Shown here one piece after another: positions 7,640 to 16,469 of a stretch of DNA of 35,000 nt. The DNA comes from Chromatiales bacterium (ex Bugula neritina AB1) (GTDB lineage Bacteria > Pseudomonadota > Gammaproteobacteria > Granulosicoccales > Granulosicoccaceae). The notes below the pieces were generated by a model. That model saw only the letters and a program-made list of their open reading frames with translations, ran no database searches and was not told the DNA's origin. The stretch lies in NCBI GenBank assembly GCA_001730015.1, contig MDLA01000109.1, positions 129,836 through 164,835 of the forward strand, given 5' to 3'. The first letter of the stretch is position 1; each line of letters begins with the position of its first letter. The translations under genes and the position numbers were made by a program.

Positions 7640-9312
7640 CAACGGTCTTCGCCAACACTTTTTGATTTGAGTAGTGCCTTTACCTTCTCCTGCTCAAGCT
7701 TGAGTTCCGATTCGTCCCAGTAACCGATTTTCACACCACCGGCGAGCAAATTGATGTCTGCTATCTCTATAATATTGTCTACATCGGTATAGCTGCTATC
7801 CGGTACGGTTATTCGATTGCGTGCGCCTCGATACCAGTCGTTTATTGCATCTATAAGGCGAATACGGTGTGGTTCATATTCGGAGTCATTGCCCAGATCA
7901 TTCAGTTCATCCGGATCTGCTTCCAGATCAAATAACATGTGTCGAAATCCCTGTGCTTCGATAAGCTTATATCTGCCGTCAAACGCCATTGTAGATTGAC
8001 AATCACGGGGATTTCTTCCGAGCTGGAGTCGCAACGGTTCGTCAGAATAATCCAGTTCGGAAAATGCTACTTTGCGAGGCCACAAATTATCGCGCTTGTG
8101 CAGCAGCGGGGTAAGGGACAGCCCTTCGAGTATATGTGGTTTAGGTTCGCCGTCTGCGTACTCAAGAAAGGTGGGGGCCAGATCGATCATTTCCACCAGG
8201 GCATTTGATGTGGTACCGCGTGTGCTATCGGCTTCGGCAGAGGGATCGCAGATTATTAAAGGTACTTTTGCAGAGACGTCATGAAACAGATATTTTTCCC
8301 CGAGCCAATGATCACCCAGATAATCTCCGTGGTCTGAAGTGAAAACAATCAAGGTTGACTGCGTCAACTGTTTTTGCTCCAGGTAGTCGAATAGAATTCC
8401 CATTTGATCGTCTATTTGCTTGATCAATCCCATGTATGCGGGTATCACTATTTCCCGCGTTTCATCGCGCGACATGTTTTGTGAGTAGCGCATTCGGGTA
8501 TAGGCATAATAGAGGGGATGCGGATTTTCAAGCTCCGCCTTTGAACGGATCGCAGGCTGAATATCGTTGCGTCCGTACATGTTATGGTATGGAGCAGGAG
8601 CAATATACGGCCAATGCGGTTTTATATAGGAAAGGTGGGCACACCAAGGGACTCCGTGCGTCTCAGCACTGTCTATAAATGCCATGGCCCGTTGTGTCAT
8701 ATAAGCTGATTCAGACAATGGTTCGGGTATGCGAGCGGGTTTGTCGGCGTGGCACAATAGCCAGCCACTCAAGTCTTGTCCGGCTTCCCCTTCTGCTGAG
8801 TTGGCCCAGTACTCCCATGGGCTCTCTGCGTCATAGCCGTTTTCTCGCAGGTAGTGGTTGTACTGTGGCTCGGCGCTGGTTTGACCGCAAGGGTGCAGCC
8901 CGTCGTCCCTTTCAAAAGGTTCGAAGCCGCATTCGGCTGTGCGCACACCTATCATTGATTCCGGTTTTATACCGAGCCGCTTCATGCCTTCTATATCGGG
9001 GCGCATATGTGTTTTGCCGATCAGGGCACATCGCATTCCCGCATCTGTAAGATGCTCGCCGAGTGTTGGTTCTCCTACACGAAGCGGCACCGAATTTTGT
9101 GTTGAACCGTGCGAGCGGACATACCTTCCGGTATAGGCGGACATACGCGAGGGACCACATACCGGCGACTGCACATAGGCGTTGGTAAATTTTACCCCGC
9201 GCCCGGCCAGGTGATCGATATGAGGTGTATGCAGTGTTTTGTGTCCATAGCAGCTTAGATAGTCAAATCTAAGCTGGTCGCACATGATCCATAGGATATT
9301 TTTGTTTTTCAG
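7639..9312 (-). CDS. Sulfatase / phosphonate monoester hydrolase family protein, probable CTG start
   Basis: This is an alkaline-phosphatase-superfamily hydrolase of sulfate or phosphonate esters. The sulfatase signature CGPSRMSAYTG holds the cysteine normally matured to formylglycine (Cys52 from the CTG start). A second metal site, SDHGDYLGDHWLGEK, lies mid-protein. The stretch TQNSVPL after the signature recalls phosphonate monoester hydrolases. No signal peptide is visible, so it should be cytoplasmic. The first ATG (9285) would remove the N-terminal strand before the metal-binding Asp. Reading upstream in frame gives KNKNILWIMCDQ, and the only possible start before an in-frame TAA is CTG at 9312, which overlaps the preceding gene's stop as CTGA. 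The conservative start is 9285 (548 aa). It is the last gene of the E1/TPP operon. The ester substrate is unknown. Confidence 0.88.
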   Translation of the reverse strand: MKNKNILWIMCDQLRFDYLSCYGHKTLHTPHIDHLAGRGVKFTNAYVQSPVCGPSRMSAYTGRYVRSHGSTQNSVPLRVGEPTLGEHLTDAGMRCALIGKTHMRPDIEGMKRLGIKPESMIGVRTAECGFEPFERDDGLHPCGQTSAEPQYNHYLRENGYDAESPWEYWANSAEGEAGQDLSGWLLCHADKPARIPEPLSESAYMTQRAMAFIDSAETHGVPWCAHLSYIKPHWPYIAPAPYHNMYGRNDIQPAIRSKAELENPHPLYYAYTRMRYSQNMSRDETREIVIPAYMGLIKQIDDQMGILFDYLEQKQLTQSTLIVFTSDHGDYLGDHWLGEKYLFHDVSAKVPLIICDPSAEADSTRGTTSNALVEMIDLAPTFLEYADGEPKPHILEGLSLTPLLHKRDNLWPRKVAFSELDYSDEPLRLQLGRNPRDCQSTMAFDGRYKLIEAQGFRHMLFDLEADPDELNDLGNDSEYEPHRIRLIDAINDWYRGARNRITVPDSSYTDVDNIIEIADINLLAGGVKIGYWDESELKLEQEKVKALLKSKSVGEDR

Positions 9313-11045
9313 GCTACCCGGTCTCCCTTTTTAACTTGAACTGCTCGGTTGTCTACTGCGGGTAACATGCGTGCCGGATCCCGGGTTACCATAACGTCTA
9401 TAACGCTGGGTCGGCGCGTTTCCCTGAACGCAGATTTCAACGCAGGTTCCAGATCCTGTGGTTGTTCCACCCGTATGCCATGACAACCCATTGCCTCGGC
9501 CAGGGCGGCGTAGTTGGTTTCTGCGAGGTCGGAAGATTGATAGTTCCCCTCACCGTACATCAGATGCTGCAGTGCTTTAACGTAACCGCTGGCGGCATTA
9601 TTCACAACAATGACAGTAACACCGAGACCCATGCGGCGGGCGGTTTCGAGTTCGCCTAGCACCATGTTAAAACCGCCGTCACCGGTGAGTCCCACCACTA
9701 CGGCTTCCGGATCGGCCAATTGCGCACCCATTGCGCCCGGTAAACCGTAGCCTATTGATGCAAAGCCCCGGTCCGGTACAAAACTGCGGCGTGACTTTTT
9801 GCAGTTAAACAGCAGCCCGCCCCAATGTGCGGCGAAACCACCGTCTGCAATGAGATAGCCGTCATCAGGCAGGTGTTTATTTAATTCGGTGATTAAACGG
9901 GCCATATTCACCGGAGTCTCATCAGAATAGAGTCGGTCGGCGGCTACTTCATCGTGCCAGATTTGCATTTTTTCAGGTATTTCTGCGAGGTAATCCGCGC
10001 GGGCAGAACGTTGTTTTTGCGCTTTGTCGGCGAGGGCTGTGGTGAGATCTTCCAATCCCAGTTTTGCGTCGCCCCAGAGTTTTATTGTCGGTTCGAACGT
10101 GCGCCCCATTTCTTCCGGTACGTTGTCCAGATGAATGAGTGTCTGACCGCGTTGCGGGATAGTAAAACGCTTGGTTGCGATCTCGCCGAGTTTGCAGCCT
10201 GCTACAATAATGCAATCGGAAGCAGCGATCAGCTCATTGGCTATTCTATCGTAGCGGCCGAACAAACCCGCTGACAGGGGAGACGTGCAGCGGATTGAGC
10301 CCTTGCCTGACATAGTGTGTGCTACAGGAATAGCATTTTGCTCGGCAAAGGTGGTAACAGCATCGCAGGCATCTGACAGGTGAATTCCTCCTCCGCACAG
10401 CAGGATCGGCCGCTCGGCAGCACTGATCATACCGGCAACTTTATCTACCAGTGTGGCTTCGGGGCGGCAGCGCAAAGCCGGCACACACTGGTGCAGCGGG
10501 TTTACGTCGAAGTCGCCTTCGCTAAAGCCGTGAAGCCCGTGTGCTACATCTTCTGGAACGTCGACGACAACCGGACCGGGTTTGCCCGATGTTGCTATCG
10601 CAAATGCATAGCGCATGATTTCCGGGATGCGGTGTACTGCTTCTATACGCAACAGTGCCTTGCAGGCCGGCTTCAGTATAGAAACCTGATCCGTTTCCTG
10701 AGTCATGTTTTTACCTGCATGATCGCGTTGTGCATCGCCGACTATAGCGATCAGTGGTGATCCGGCATTCAGGGCCTCCACCAGACCGGTAACCAGATTG
10801 GTAGCACCTGGCCCCAGAGTGGCGTCAACCAGGCCTACTCGACGAGATACCTTGGCGTAGGCATCGGCTGCAAACACAGCGCATCGCTCATCGTTAATCA
10901 GGTGGTGGTCCAGGCCCAGGCGTCGAGCGGCATCATAGAAGGGGAGTAGCTGGAAGCCCCCCATACCAAACATGGGGCCGGCGCCGTGTGCCTGTAGCAT
11001 CGTAACCAGTGCTTCCCCACCGGTCATTTGATTGGTAATGCTCAT
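9309..11045 (-). CDS. Thiamine pyrophosphate enzyme, acetolactate synthase-like
   Basis: The 578-residue protein has the three-domain layout of the acetolactate synthase / benzoylformate decarboxylase superfamily, which does ThDP-dependent chemistry on 2-keto acids or aldehydes. The activating glutamate is Glu53 (NDERCAVFAADAYAK). A central Rossmann-like domain follows, and the ThDP/Mg motif runs from GDGGFNM (455) to VVNN (483). It begins with ATG overlapping the E1-beta stop (ATGA) and ends overlapping the sulfatase start. No ACT-type regulatory subunit gene is nearby, which argues against a housekeeping branched-chain amino acid role. It may act as a keto-acid decarboxylase, a carboligase or an Xsc/IolD-like enzyme; the exact reaction cannot be told. 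Confidence 0.9.
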   Translation of the reverse strand: MSITNQMTGGEALVTMLQAHGAGPMFGMGGFQLLPFYDAARRLGLDHHLINDERCAVFAADAYAKVSRRVGLVDATLGPGATNLVTGLVEALNAGSPLIAIVGDAQRDHAGKNMTQETDQVSILKPACKALLRIEAVHRIPEIMRYAFAIATSGKPGPVVVDVPEDVAHGLHGFSEGDFDVNPLHQCVPALRCRPEATLVDKVAGMISAAERPILLCGGGIHLSDACDAVTTFAEQNAIPVAHTMSGKGSIRCTSPLSAGLFGRYDRIANELIAASDCIIVAGCKLGEIATKRFTIPQRGQTLIHLDNVPEEMGRTFEPTIKLWGDAKLGLEDLTTALADKAQKQRSARADYLAEIPEKMQIWHDEVAADRLYSDETPVNMARLITELNKHLPDDGYLIADGGFAAHWGGLLFNCKKSRRSFVPDRGFASIGYGLPGAMGAQLADPEAVVVGLTGDGGFNMVLGELETARRMGLGVTVIVVNNAASGYVKALQHLMYGEGNYQSSDLAETNYAALAEAMGCHGIRVEQPQDLEPALKSAFRETRRPSVIDVMVTRDPARMLPAVDNRAVQVKKGDRVA

Positions 11046-12052
11046 GCGGATGCTGTCTCCATGGCGTTGCGTGCGGTATCGGCGATCTTATCGGCTGTCA
11101 CGCGCATCTGGTTTTCCAGATTCGGTGCATAGGCTATCAGTCCGCGCGGTGATCCGATTCTTCGCGGTAGTGTTGTGAGTGGTATTGTCTGAGCGACTGT
11201 GGCGATGACTTCGGCACCGAAGCCGCCCACCGATACGCTCTCATGGGCGACAACCAGCCGTCCGGTTTTCCTGACACTGTCTAGAACTGTTGCTTTGTCC
11301 CAGGGCCACAGGCTGACCAGATCAATGACTTCTGCACTGATGCTTTCGCGCTGCAATAGTTTGGCGGCCTCCATGCACAGGTTGGCGGTATTTGACCAGC
11401 TGACGAGAGTGATGTCGGAACCCTGTTGTCTGATTGAAGCCTTACCGAAGTCAATGCCAATGCGTGTATCCACTTCTCCTTCCATTGACCAGATGTCTTT
11501 ATGTTCCAGATAAACAACCGGATCATCACACGCGATTGCGGCCTTCATTAACGAATAATTGTGCTGTGGTGTGGAGGGGCAGGCAACAACCAGTCCGGGG
11601 ATGTGGGTATACCAGCTTTCCAGACTCTGGCTGTGCTGTGCAGCCGAGGAACGCCACATTCCCATTGGTTTGCGGATAACCATGGGCGCTCGGGATTGCC
11701 CGCCGAACATAAAGCGCGACTTGGCAATCTGGTTAACCAGTTCGTCTGTCGCACACAAGGCAAAGTCTGCAAATCGCATTTCTACTATTGGACGTGTCCC
11801 GACCAGAGCGGCCCCGAAAGCAGAGCCCATAATTGCAGCTTCAGATATAGGGGCGTCACTGATTCGGGCAGGGCCGAACTCTTCGACCAGCCCTGCGTAC
11901 TGCTTGAAAACTCCGCCTCGACCCAGATCTTCACCGATACACCAGACGGTCTGATCCGCGCGCATCGCCTCTGCGATAGCAAGCCTTGCGGCATCAGCGT
12001 AGGTCATTACGGACACGTGCGGGCTACCAGAAGCTGCTGCTGGATCGAGCAT
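11042..12052 (-). CDS. 2-oxoacid dehydrogenase E1 component, beta subunit
   Basis: The 336-residue protein matches the transketolase-like beta subunit of heteromeric E1 enzymes (pyruvate, branched-chain or acetoin dehydrogenase). Visible hallmarks are the N-terminal GEDLGRGGVF, RISDAPISEAAIMGSAFGAA, MRFADFALCATDELVNQIAK and the C-terminal VAHESVSVGGFGAEV. It pairs with the alpha subunit to bind ThDP and decarboxylate a 2-keto acid. Its ATG overlaps the alpha-subunit stop by one base (TAATG), and its own stop overlaps the next start, so translation is coupled. No E2 or E3 gene is in the window, so the pair either borrows a core complex or acts alone. Confidence 0.93.
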   Translation of the reverse strand: MLDPAAASGSPHVSVMTYADAARLAIAEAMRADQTVWCIGEDLGRGGVFKQYAGLVEEFGPARISDAPISEAAIMGSAFGAALVGTRPIVEMRFADFALCATDELVNQIAKSRFMFGGQSRAPMVIRKPMGMWRSSAAQHSQSLESWYTHIPGLVVACPSTPQHNYSLMKAAIACDDPVVYLEHKDIWSMEGEVDTRIGIDFGKASIRQQGSDITLVSWSNTANLCMEAAKLLQRESISAEVIDLVSLWPWDKATVLDSVRKTGRLVVAHESVSVGGFGAEVIATVAQTIPLTTLPRRIGSPRGLIAYAPNLENQMRVTADKIADTARNAMETASA

Positions 12053-13050
12053 TAGAAGGCCTCCGTAGCGGGTGAGCCGATATCCTGCACATCGGCAAAT
12101 ACCGAAAGATCTCCGGGCCAGGGTGCGGCTTTTGCTGCCTCCAGTGCGGTTTGCATTTCAGCAGATGCCTGCTGGCGAATCGTGTCCAGCGTTGCTTGAT
12201 CTATACCAGCCATCTCTAGTTCCCCACGCAGGTTATTTACTGGGCAGTTGCTTGCGGCGGCCGCTTCAGCTTCCCCCACTGGGCGATAACCGGCGGGATC
12301 AAAATAGGTGTGTCCGTCTATACGGTAGGTGCAGGCATGCAGAAATTCCGGTTTTCCAGTTGCACGGATGCGGTCGATAATTTCAGTTGCGGTTTCGGCC
12401 AGTAACGTTACATCGTTGCCATCGACTACATGCACTGGCAGACCCAGACTGGCAGCGCGATCGGCCGGCCCCGGTCCCGCTGTCACCTCTGAAGTTAATG
12501 TGCTGGCGGAATAGCGGTTGTCTTCGCAGACAAACAAAATAGGTAATTCGAATACACCAGCCCAGTTCAGCCCTTCTAGAAATGGACCGCGGTTGGCGGC
12601 ACCATCACCGAAAAAGCACACCGTTACCTGATCTCCGCCCAGCAGTTTTACGCCGTGAGCGGCCCCCGCTGCAATAGTGATATTCGCCGACACAACTCCA
12701 TTTGCGCCCAGCATGCCAACGCCGAAATCGGCAATGTGCATTGATCCGCCCTTGCCACCACAACAGCCGCCTTCGCGCCCAAGGAGTTCTTTCATCATCG
12801 CGGTCGCGTCTGCACCCTTTGACAGCGTGTGTCCGTGGCCTCGGTGGGTGGATGTGACATAGTCGTCAGGGCGTAGCGGCTCGATGATACCGGCCGCGAC
12901 AGCCTCCTGCCCGAGTGACAGATGAATTGCGCCAAGGACCAGATTTTCGTCGACTGCAGCGCGCTTGGCGGTTAATTCGAACGCTCGGATGCGCTCCATG
13001 ATGCGCAGTCGCGCGAGCCCTCTGTCTACGTCGAAATTACTCCGACTCAC
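12052..13050 (-). CDS. 2-oxoacid dehydrogenase E1 component, alpha subunit
   Basis: The 332-residue protein carries the E1-alpha ThDP motif, from GDG (148-150, in CFFGDGAANRG) to Asn178 (CEDNRYS). It also has the family stretches HRGHGHTLSKGAD and GGKGGSMHI, and the C-terminal loop YRIDGHTYFDPAGYR, where eukaryotic homologues are phosphorylated. It decarboxylates a 2-keto acid together with the beta subunit. The GTG at 13050 has a near-perfect GGAGG seven bases upstream, the strongest ribosome site of the operon, as expected for its first gene. The substrate could be pyruvate, a branched or sulfonated keto acid, or acetoin; the gene context does not decide. Confidence 0.93.
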   Translation of the reverse strand: MSRSNFDVDRGLARLRIMERIRAFELTAKRAAVDENLVLGAIHLSLGQEAVAAGIIEPLRPDDYVTSTHRGHGHTLSKGADATAMMKELLGREGGCCGGKGGSMHIADFGVGMLGANGVVSANITIAAGAAHGVKLLGGDQVTVCFFGDGAANRGPFLEGLNWAGVFELPILFVCEDNRYSASTLTSEVTAGPGPADRAASLGLPVHVVDGNDVTLLAETATEIIDRIRATGKPEFLHACTYRIDGHTYFDPAGYRPVGEAEAAAASNCPVNNLRGELEMAGIDQATLDTIRQQASAEMQTALEAAKAAPWPGDLSVFADVQDIGSPATEAF

Positions 13051-13282
13051 TCGATTTCCTCCTTACGTCCGTTGCGTGGATTGAGCATACGAACGGCTGC
13101 GTCGTTGTTCGGCGGAGTTGAAGCTTATCACCGATTCACGAGACTCTCATGTATTCATCGATTAACGCTGAGTCGTTTACAGAAGACGGCGAGCTGACAT
13201 GGTCGGTTGGATGACGTGCCGTGCAACTGGGCTCATACTCGGGTTGGTTTTCAACCAATTGATATTCGCGGGGTCAGGTTAA

Positions 13283-14086
13283 GTGGCAAGAAAAATTCTG
13301 CAATCCGGGCTGGTTTTACTGGATTCGATAACTGAGGCGACCCGAGCTGATGAAGGGCAAATCGCAGTTTCGGGTTCTCATGGCGGGTACTACGCAGCGG
13401 TGCTGGCTTCTCGCGGCGGCTTGCGTGCTGTTGTGTTCAATGATGCCGGTCGCGGCCTGGATGATGCCGGCATCGCGGGCTTGCGTGCGTTGGATCGCGT
13501 TGGAATGGCTGGTATCGCAGTCAGCACCATGTCGGCTGCCATTGGCTCTGCGCAAGACGCCTGGGATAACGGCGTGGTCAGTTACAGCAACGCTACGGCA
13601 AGCAAGCTGGGTGTTTGTGAAGCTAGTGTACTGTCAGCGCAATTTGGTGTGTTGTCGCGAGCCGATGAGCCAGCCGGAATACTTGGTGAAGTAGAGGAAG
13701 CGCGTTGGGAGGTCGCCTCAGGGCAATCGCTTGTATTGTGCGTTGATAGCGCATCGCTTATCGGTGCGGAGGATGCCGGGCGAGTTATTGTCACGGGCTC
13801 GCATGGCGGGCTTATAGGCGGAGATCCGGCGCGAGCCTGCAAAGCACAGGCGCAGCTGGTGGCTTTCAACGATGCAGGTGGTGGAAAAGATGATATTGGA
13901 TTTTCCCGGCTTCCGGCATTGGACTCGCGTGGCGTCGCAGCCGTTGCGCTGGATTGCCACACCTGCCGTATCGGCGATGCAGCATCCAGTCTGGAGAGCG
14001 GTGTGATCAGTCGGGCGAATGGGCTGGCGCAACGGTTGGGCGCGCGTAAAGGCCGGTCGCTAAAATCGATAATTTCCGAGCTCTAA
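13283..14086 (+). CDS. Unrecognised protein with two tandem copies of a GSHGG/NDAG domain
   Basis: I do not recognise this 267-residue protein. It has an internal duplication with a 141-residue offset. Copy 1 spans about 7-146 and copy 2 about 147-267. Each has a hydrophobic lead (GLVLLDS / SLVLCVDS), then GSHGG (31-35 and 172-176), FNDAG (52-56 and 195-199), a DD-x-G and ALD segment, and GVVSYSN / GVISRAN near the domain end. There is no signal peptide or membrane segment, so it is probably cytoplasmic. The conserved Ser-His-Gly-Gly and Asn-Asp residues in both halves look like a paired ligand or active site. Start: GTG at 13283 directly after an in-frame TAA. It is divergent from the E1/TPP/sulfatase operon across 232 bp, so a related role is plausible but unproved. 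Confidence 0.85.
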   Translation: MARKILQSGLVLLDSITEATRADEGQIAVSGSHGGYYAAVLASRGGLRAVVFNDAGRGLDDAGIAGLRALDRVGMAGIAVSTMSAAIGSAQDAWDNGVVSYSNATASKLGVCEASVLSAQFGVLSRADEPAGILGEVEEARWEVASGQSLVLCVDSASLIGAEDAGRVIVTGSHGGLIGGDPARACKAQAQLVAFNDAGGGKDDIGFSRLPALDSRGVAAVALDCHTCRIGDAASSLESGVISRANGLAQRLGARKGRSLKSIISEL

Positions 14087-14110
14087 CTAAATACTGTTTA
14101 CAACAATTAT

Positions 14111-15100
14111 CTATTCGGTGGTCAGGCCCTGCTGGATTTCTTTTATCCTGGTAAGAGCCTGTGCTGGAAGAGGCCCGCGGTTTACTGCGGCTGTTGCAAG
14201 TTGCAATTGCTCCAGAGTCGCGATACCAATTTCGGTGGTTGGCAGCACAGGGTTCGAAATGGCATAACGTACAGACAGTTCGGGCAGAGATTCGGCAAAT
14301 CCCTCGGTTATGAGTGAGGAGAATCGAAGTGCACGCTGTACGTCTGTTGCGTAGTCTGTCTCGGAGCCAATCGGTTCAACCTCCGGCATACCAAGCGGGT
14401 GCCGATTTTCTGTGCCGGAAAGTGCACCGCCTGCCAGCACGCGAACACCTATAGCACCGACACCGTGATCGGCGCAAACGTGCAGGAGCTGCCGGTAATC
14501 TTCTGCAGGATAGCCTGGAATGAAAGGCTCGCCGGCGGAAGGCACCAGCAGATTATAGAAAACCTGTGCGCTGTCGAATCGACCGGATTGAACCAGCTCG
14601 AGCAATTGTTCGATATTGCCTTTTGCGGTAAAGCCCAGATAGCGTGTTTTTCCGGCATCGCGTTGTTTTTCGAAAGCGGGAATAACGTCTTCAAGAACCT
14701 GACGGGCGGTAATTGTTCCGTGACGATCTGCGTCACCAATAGTATTGTGTAGTTGCAGCAGGTCTACCTGGTCGAGACGCAGTCGCTTGAGGCTGGAGTT
14801 GAGTGATTCTTCTACGACACTGCCTGCATCGGGTAATTCCTGTTGCTTCACTCCGACTTTGGTGCTGATAATCAGACCATTACTATTGCCACCGAGTGCT
14901 CGCCCGAGATTGGTCTCTGATGCGCCGTTACCATAGCTCGCGGCAGTATCGAAAAAATTAATACCGTTGTCTCGTGCCCAGGCCACAGCCCGATCCTGAT
15001 CTGCAGCTCGTCCTTTGGTCATCAGCCCGCCTACGGCACCACATCCGAAGGTGAGTCTCGATACGCCTAGATCAGTGCGTCCAAACGGGTGTATTTGCAT
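14111..15100 (-). CDS. Aldo/keto reductase
   Basis: The 329-residue protein is a TIM-barrel NAD(P)H reductase. The AKR catalytic set is visible: Asp and Tyr in FFDTAASYGNGASE, Lys in IISTKVGV, and His in LLQLHN. The opening FGRTDLGVSRLTFGCGAVGG is typical of the bacterial pyridoxal/galactose-dehydrogenase-like AKR branch. These enzymes interconvert aldehydes or sugar lactols with alcohols or lactones. The ATG at 15100 has AGGA nine bases upstream. It ends 24 nt from the stop of the convergent duplicated-domain gene, and its promoter side holds the first MITE copy, shared with the divergent hydroxyacid dehydrogenase. The substrate is unknown. Confidence 0.92.
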   Translation of the reverse strand: MQIHPFGRTDLGVSRLTFGCGAVGGLMTKGRAADQDRAVAWARDNGINFFDTAASYGNGASETNLGRALGGNSNGLIISTKVGVKQQELPDAGSVVEESLNSSLKRLRLDQVDLLQLHNTIGDADRHGTITARQVLEDVIPAFEKQRDAGKTRYLGFTAKGNIEQLLELVQSGRFDSAQVFYNLLVPSAGEPFIPGYPAEDYRQLLHVCADHGVGAIGVRVLAGGALSGTENRHPLGMPEVEPIGSETDYATDVQRALRFSSLITEGFAESLPELSVRYAISNPVLPTTEIGIATLEQLQLATAAVNRGPLPAQALTRIKEIQQGLTTE

Positions 15101-15226
15101 CTGATGAATTCCTTTATTGCTCTGGTTCCGGGGCTATTGTTTCACTCATTGGGCACCTGCACCAGCCAATCGGGATTGCCAGTCATCTGGCTGGCGGCTG
15201 CAGATCATTTTTGCAGGCAGACGTAC

Positions 15227-15401
15227 CCCGCATTATTCATGGGATTGACGGGATCTCACTTGATCTTTGATTCCACAGCGAATTTTTTCTCTTGCAAGTA
15301 TCAGCAAGTATTCGACGCGAGAAGAAAATCCACTGTGAAATCCCTTGGTGTGAATAGGTCAGGTCGGCGCGATATCCTCGCCACCCCATGAATAATTCGG
15401 G
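15227..15401 (+). repeat. MITE-like foldback element, copy A (direct orientation)
   Basis: A 175-bp element has inverted ends CCCGCATTATTCATGGG and (reverse complement of the right end) CCCGAATTATTCATGGGG. It is flanked on both sides by GTAC (15223-15226, 15402-15405), a likely 4-bp target duplication. A second internal inverted repeat (15269-15291 against 15319-15342) makes most of the element foldable into one long hairpin. It has no coding capacity. It fills the 354-bp gap between the aldo/keto reductase and the hydroxyacid dehydrogenase; the rest of that gap (15101-15222, 15406-15454) shows nothing I can name beyond the two genes' ribosome sites. Confidence 0.85.
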
Positions 15402-15454
15402 GTACTCAGCGAATATCTGGCACACTTGAGTCTTCTGAAAAAGGTCTGACAAAT

Positions 15455-16447
15455 ATGGCGCATGTGTTGTTGCAAGGGCGGATCGCTGCTGAACAGCTTG
15501 GTTATTTTTCAGCTTGTGCAGATAAAGACTGGCAAATTTCCGTGTGGGATCCGGCGCGAAATGCGGTTGATGAGTTTTCGTCGATGGCGGCCACAGCCGA
15601 TGTCATTGTCGGTGGCAATATTCCGCTCGATCAGTGGCCTGCCACGCCAGAGTTGAAGTTGTTTCAAATTCCCTGGACTGGTTATAGCTTCACCACGCCT
15701 GCGCAGATGCCCGGTGGTGTTCCGGTCGCCAATTGTTATGAGCACGAAACGGCAATAGCCGAGTATGTGCTGCTGGCGATGCTCGAATGGCAGATCGGGC
15801 TGCGCACAATGGATAAGCGATTCCGGCAGTCAGGCTGGGACGGCTTGTTTCCCGGCGGCGGCCGGTTTCACCACGAAATCAAAGGCGCTACGCTGGGCAT
15901 AGTCGGGTATGGTCATATCGGTGAAGAGGTGGCTCGTCGTGCGGGTGCGTTCGGGGTACGGGTTATCGGCACTCGACGTCGGCGAATGCCGGTTCCACCT
16001 GAACTTGATTGGCTTGGTACTGAATCGCAGTTGCCGGATTTGCTGGCACAGAGTGATTTTGTCCTGATCGCCTGTGATCTCAATGAGGCCACGGCGAAGC
16101 TATTCAATGAAAAAACGCTGGCAATGATGAAAAACACCGCTGTGCTGATCAATGTGTCGCGAGGTGGGGTTGTTGATGAGCAAGCGCTTTTTAACGCATT
16201 GAAATCGCATACCATTGGAGGGGCCGTTATTGATGTCTGGTATAACTATAACCAGCCGGGCGAGGCCGAAGTATGGCCGGCAAACTTTCCGTTTCAGGAG
16301 CTCGATAACGTTATTCTGAGCGGCCATGAAAGTGGCTGGACCGAGCAGCTGCTTTATCGTCGCTGGCAGGTTGTGGCGGATAATGTTCGCCGTGTAATCA
16401 CTGGTGAAGCGGCGCAGAATGTTGTTTTTGTCGGAGAAGCAACCTGA
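15455..16447 (+). CDS. D-isomer-specific 2-hydroxyacid dehydrogenase
   Basis: The 330-residue protein interconverts a 2-keto acid and its D-2-hydroxy acid with NAD(P)H. The coenzyme loop is GIVGYGHIGEEVAR, followed by basic residues (TRRRR) that hint at NADP preference. The substrate arginine lies in INVSRGGVVDEQAL and the catalytic histidine in LSGHESGWTEQ. The segment normally holding the partner acid reads AVIDVWYNYNQPGEAE. The ATG at 15455 is preceded by AAAGG at longer than usual spacing. It stands alone between two direct MITE copies (A and B) and is followed by the ABC importer on the same strand, which suggests it acts on the imported acid or a product of it. The substrate (glyoxylate, hydroxypyruvate or other) is unknown. 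Confidence 0.92.
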   Translation: MAHVLLQGRIAAEQLGYFSACADKDWQISVWDPARNAVDEFSSMAATADVIVGGNIPLDQWPATPELKLFQIPWTGYSFTTPAQMPGGVPVANCYEHETAIAEYVLLAMLEWQIGLRTMDKRFRQSGWDGLFPGGGRFHHEIKGATLGIVGYGHIGEEVARRAGAFGVRVIGTRRRRMPVPPELDWLGTESQLPDLLAQSDFVLIACDLNEATAKLFNEKTLAMMKNTAVLINVSRGGVVDEQALFNALKSHTIGGAVIDVWYNYNQPGEAEVWPANFPFQELDNVILSGHESGWTEQLLYRRWQVVADNVRRVITGEAAQNVVFVGEAT

Positions 16448-16469
16448 GCAAGTGGTATGGTGTATCTAA

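Noticed and set aside
11561..12055. 164-codon plus-strand open frame opposite E1-beta
   Set aside because: The strongly conserved E1-beta protein is on the other strand; the plus frame has no domain and no ribosome site.
9309..13050. A complete pyruvate dehydrogenase complex or acetolactate synthase operon
   Set aside because: No E2, E3 or lipoyl domain gene and no ALS regulatory subunit is present; only E1 subunits and a TPP enzyme are seen.
13244..13258. TTGGTT-TTC-AACCAA hairpin upstream of the duplicated-domain gene as an operator
   Set aside because: It is symmetric but only six base pairs per arm, with no matching site elsewhere and no regulator gene nearby; too weak to call.
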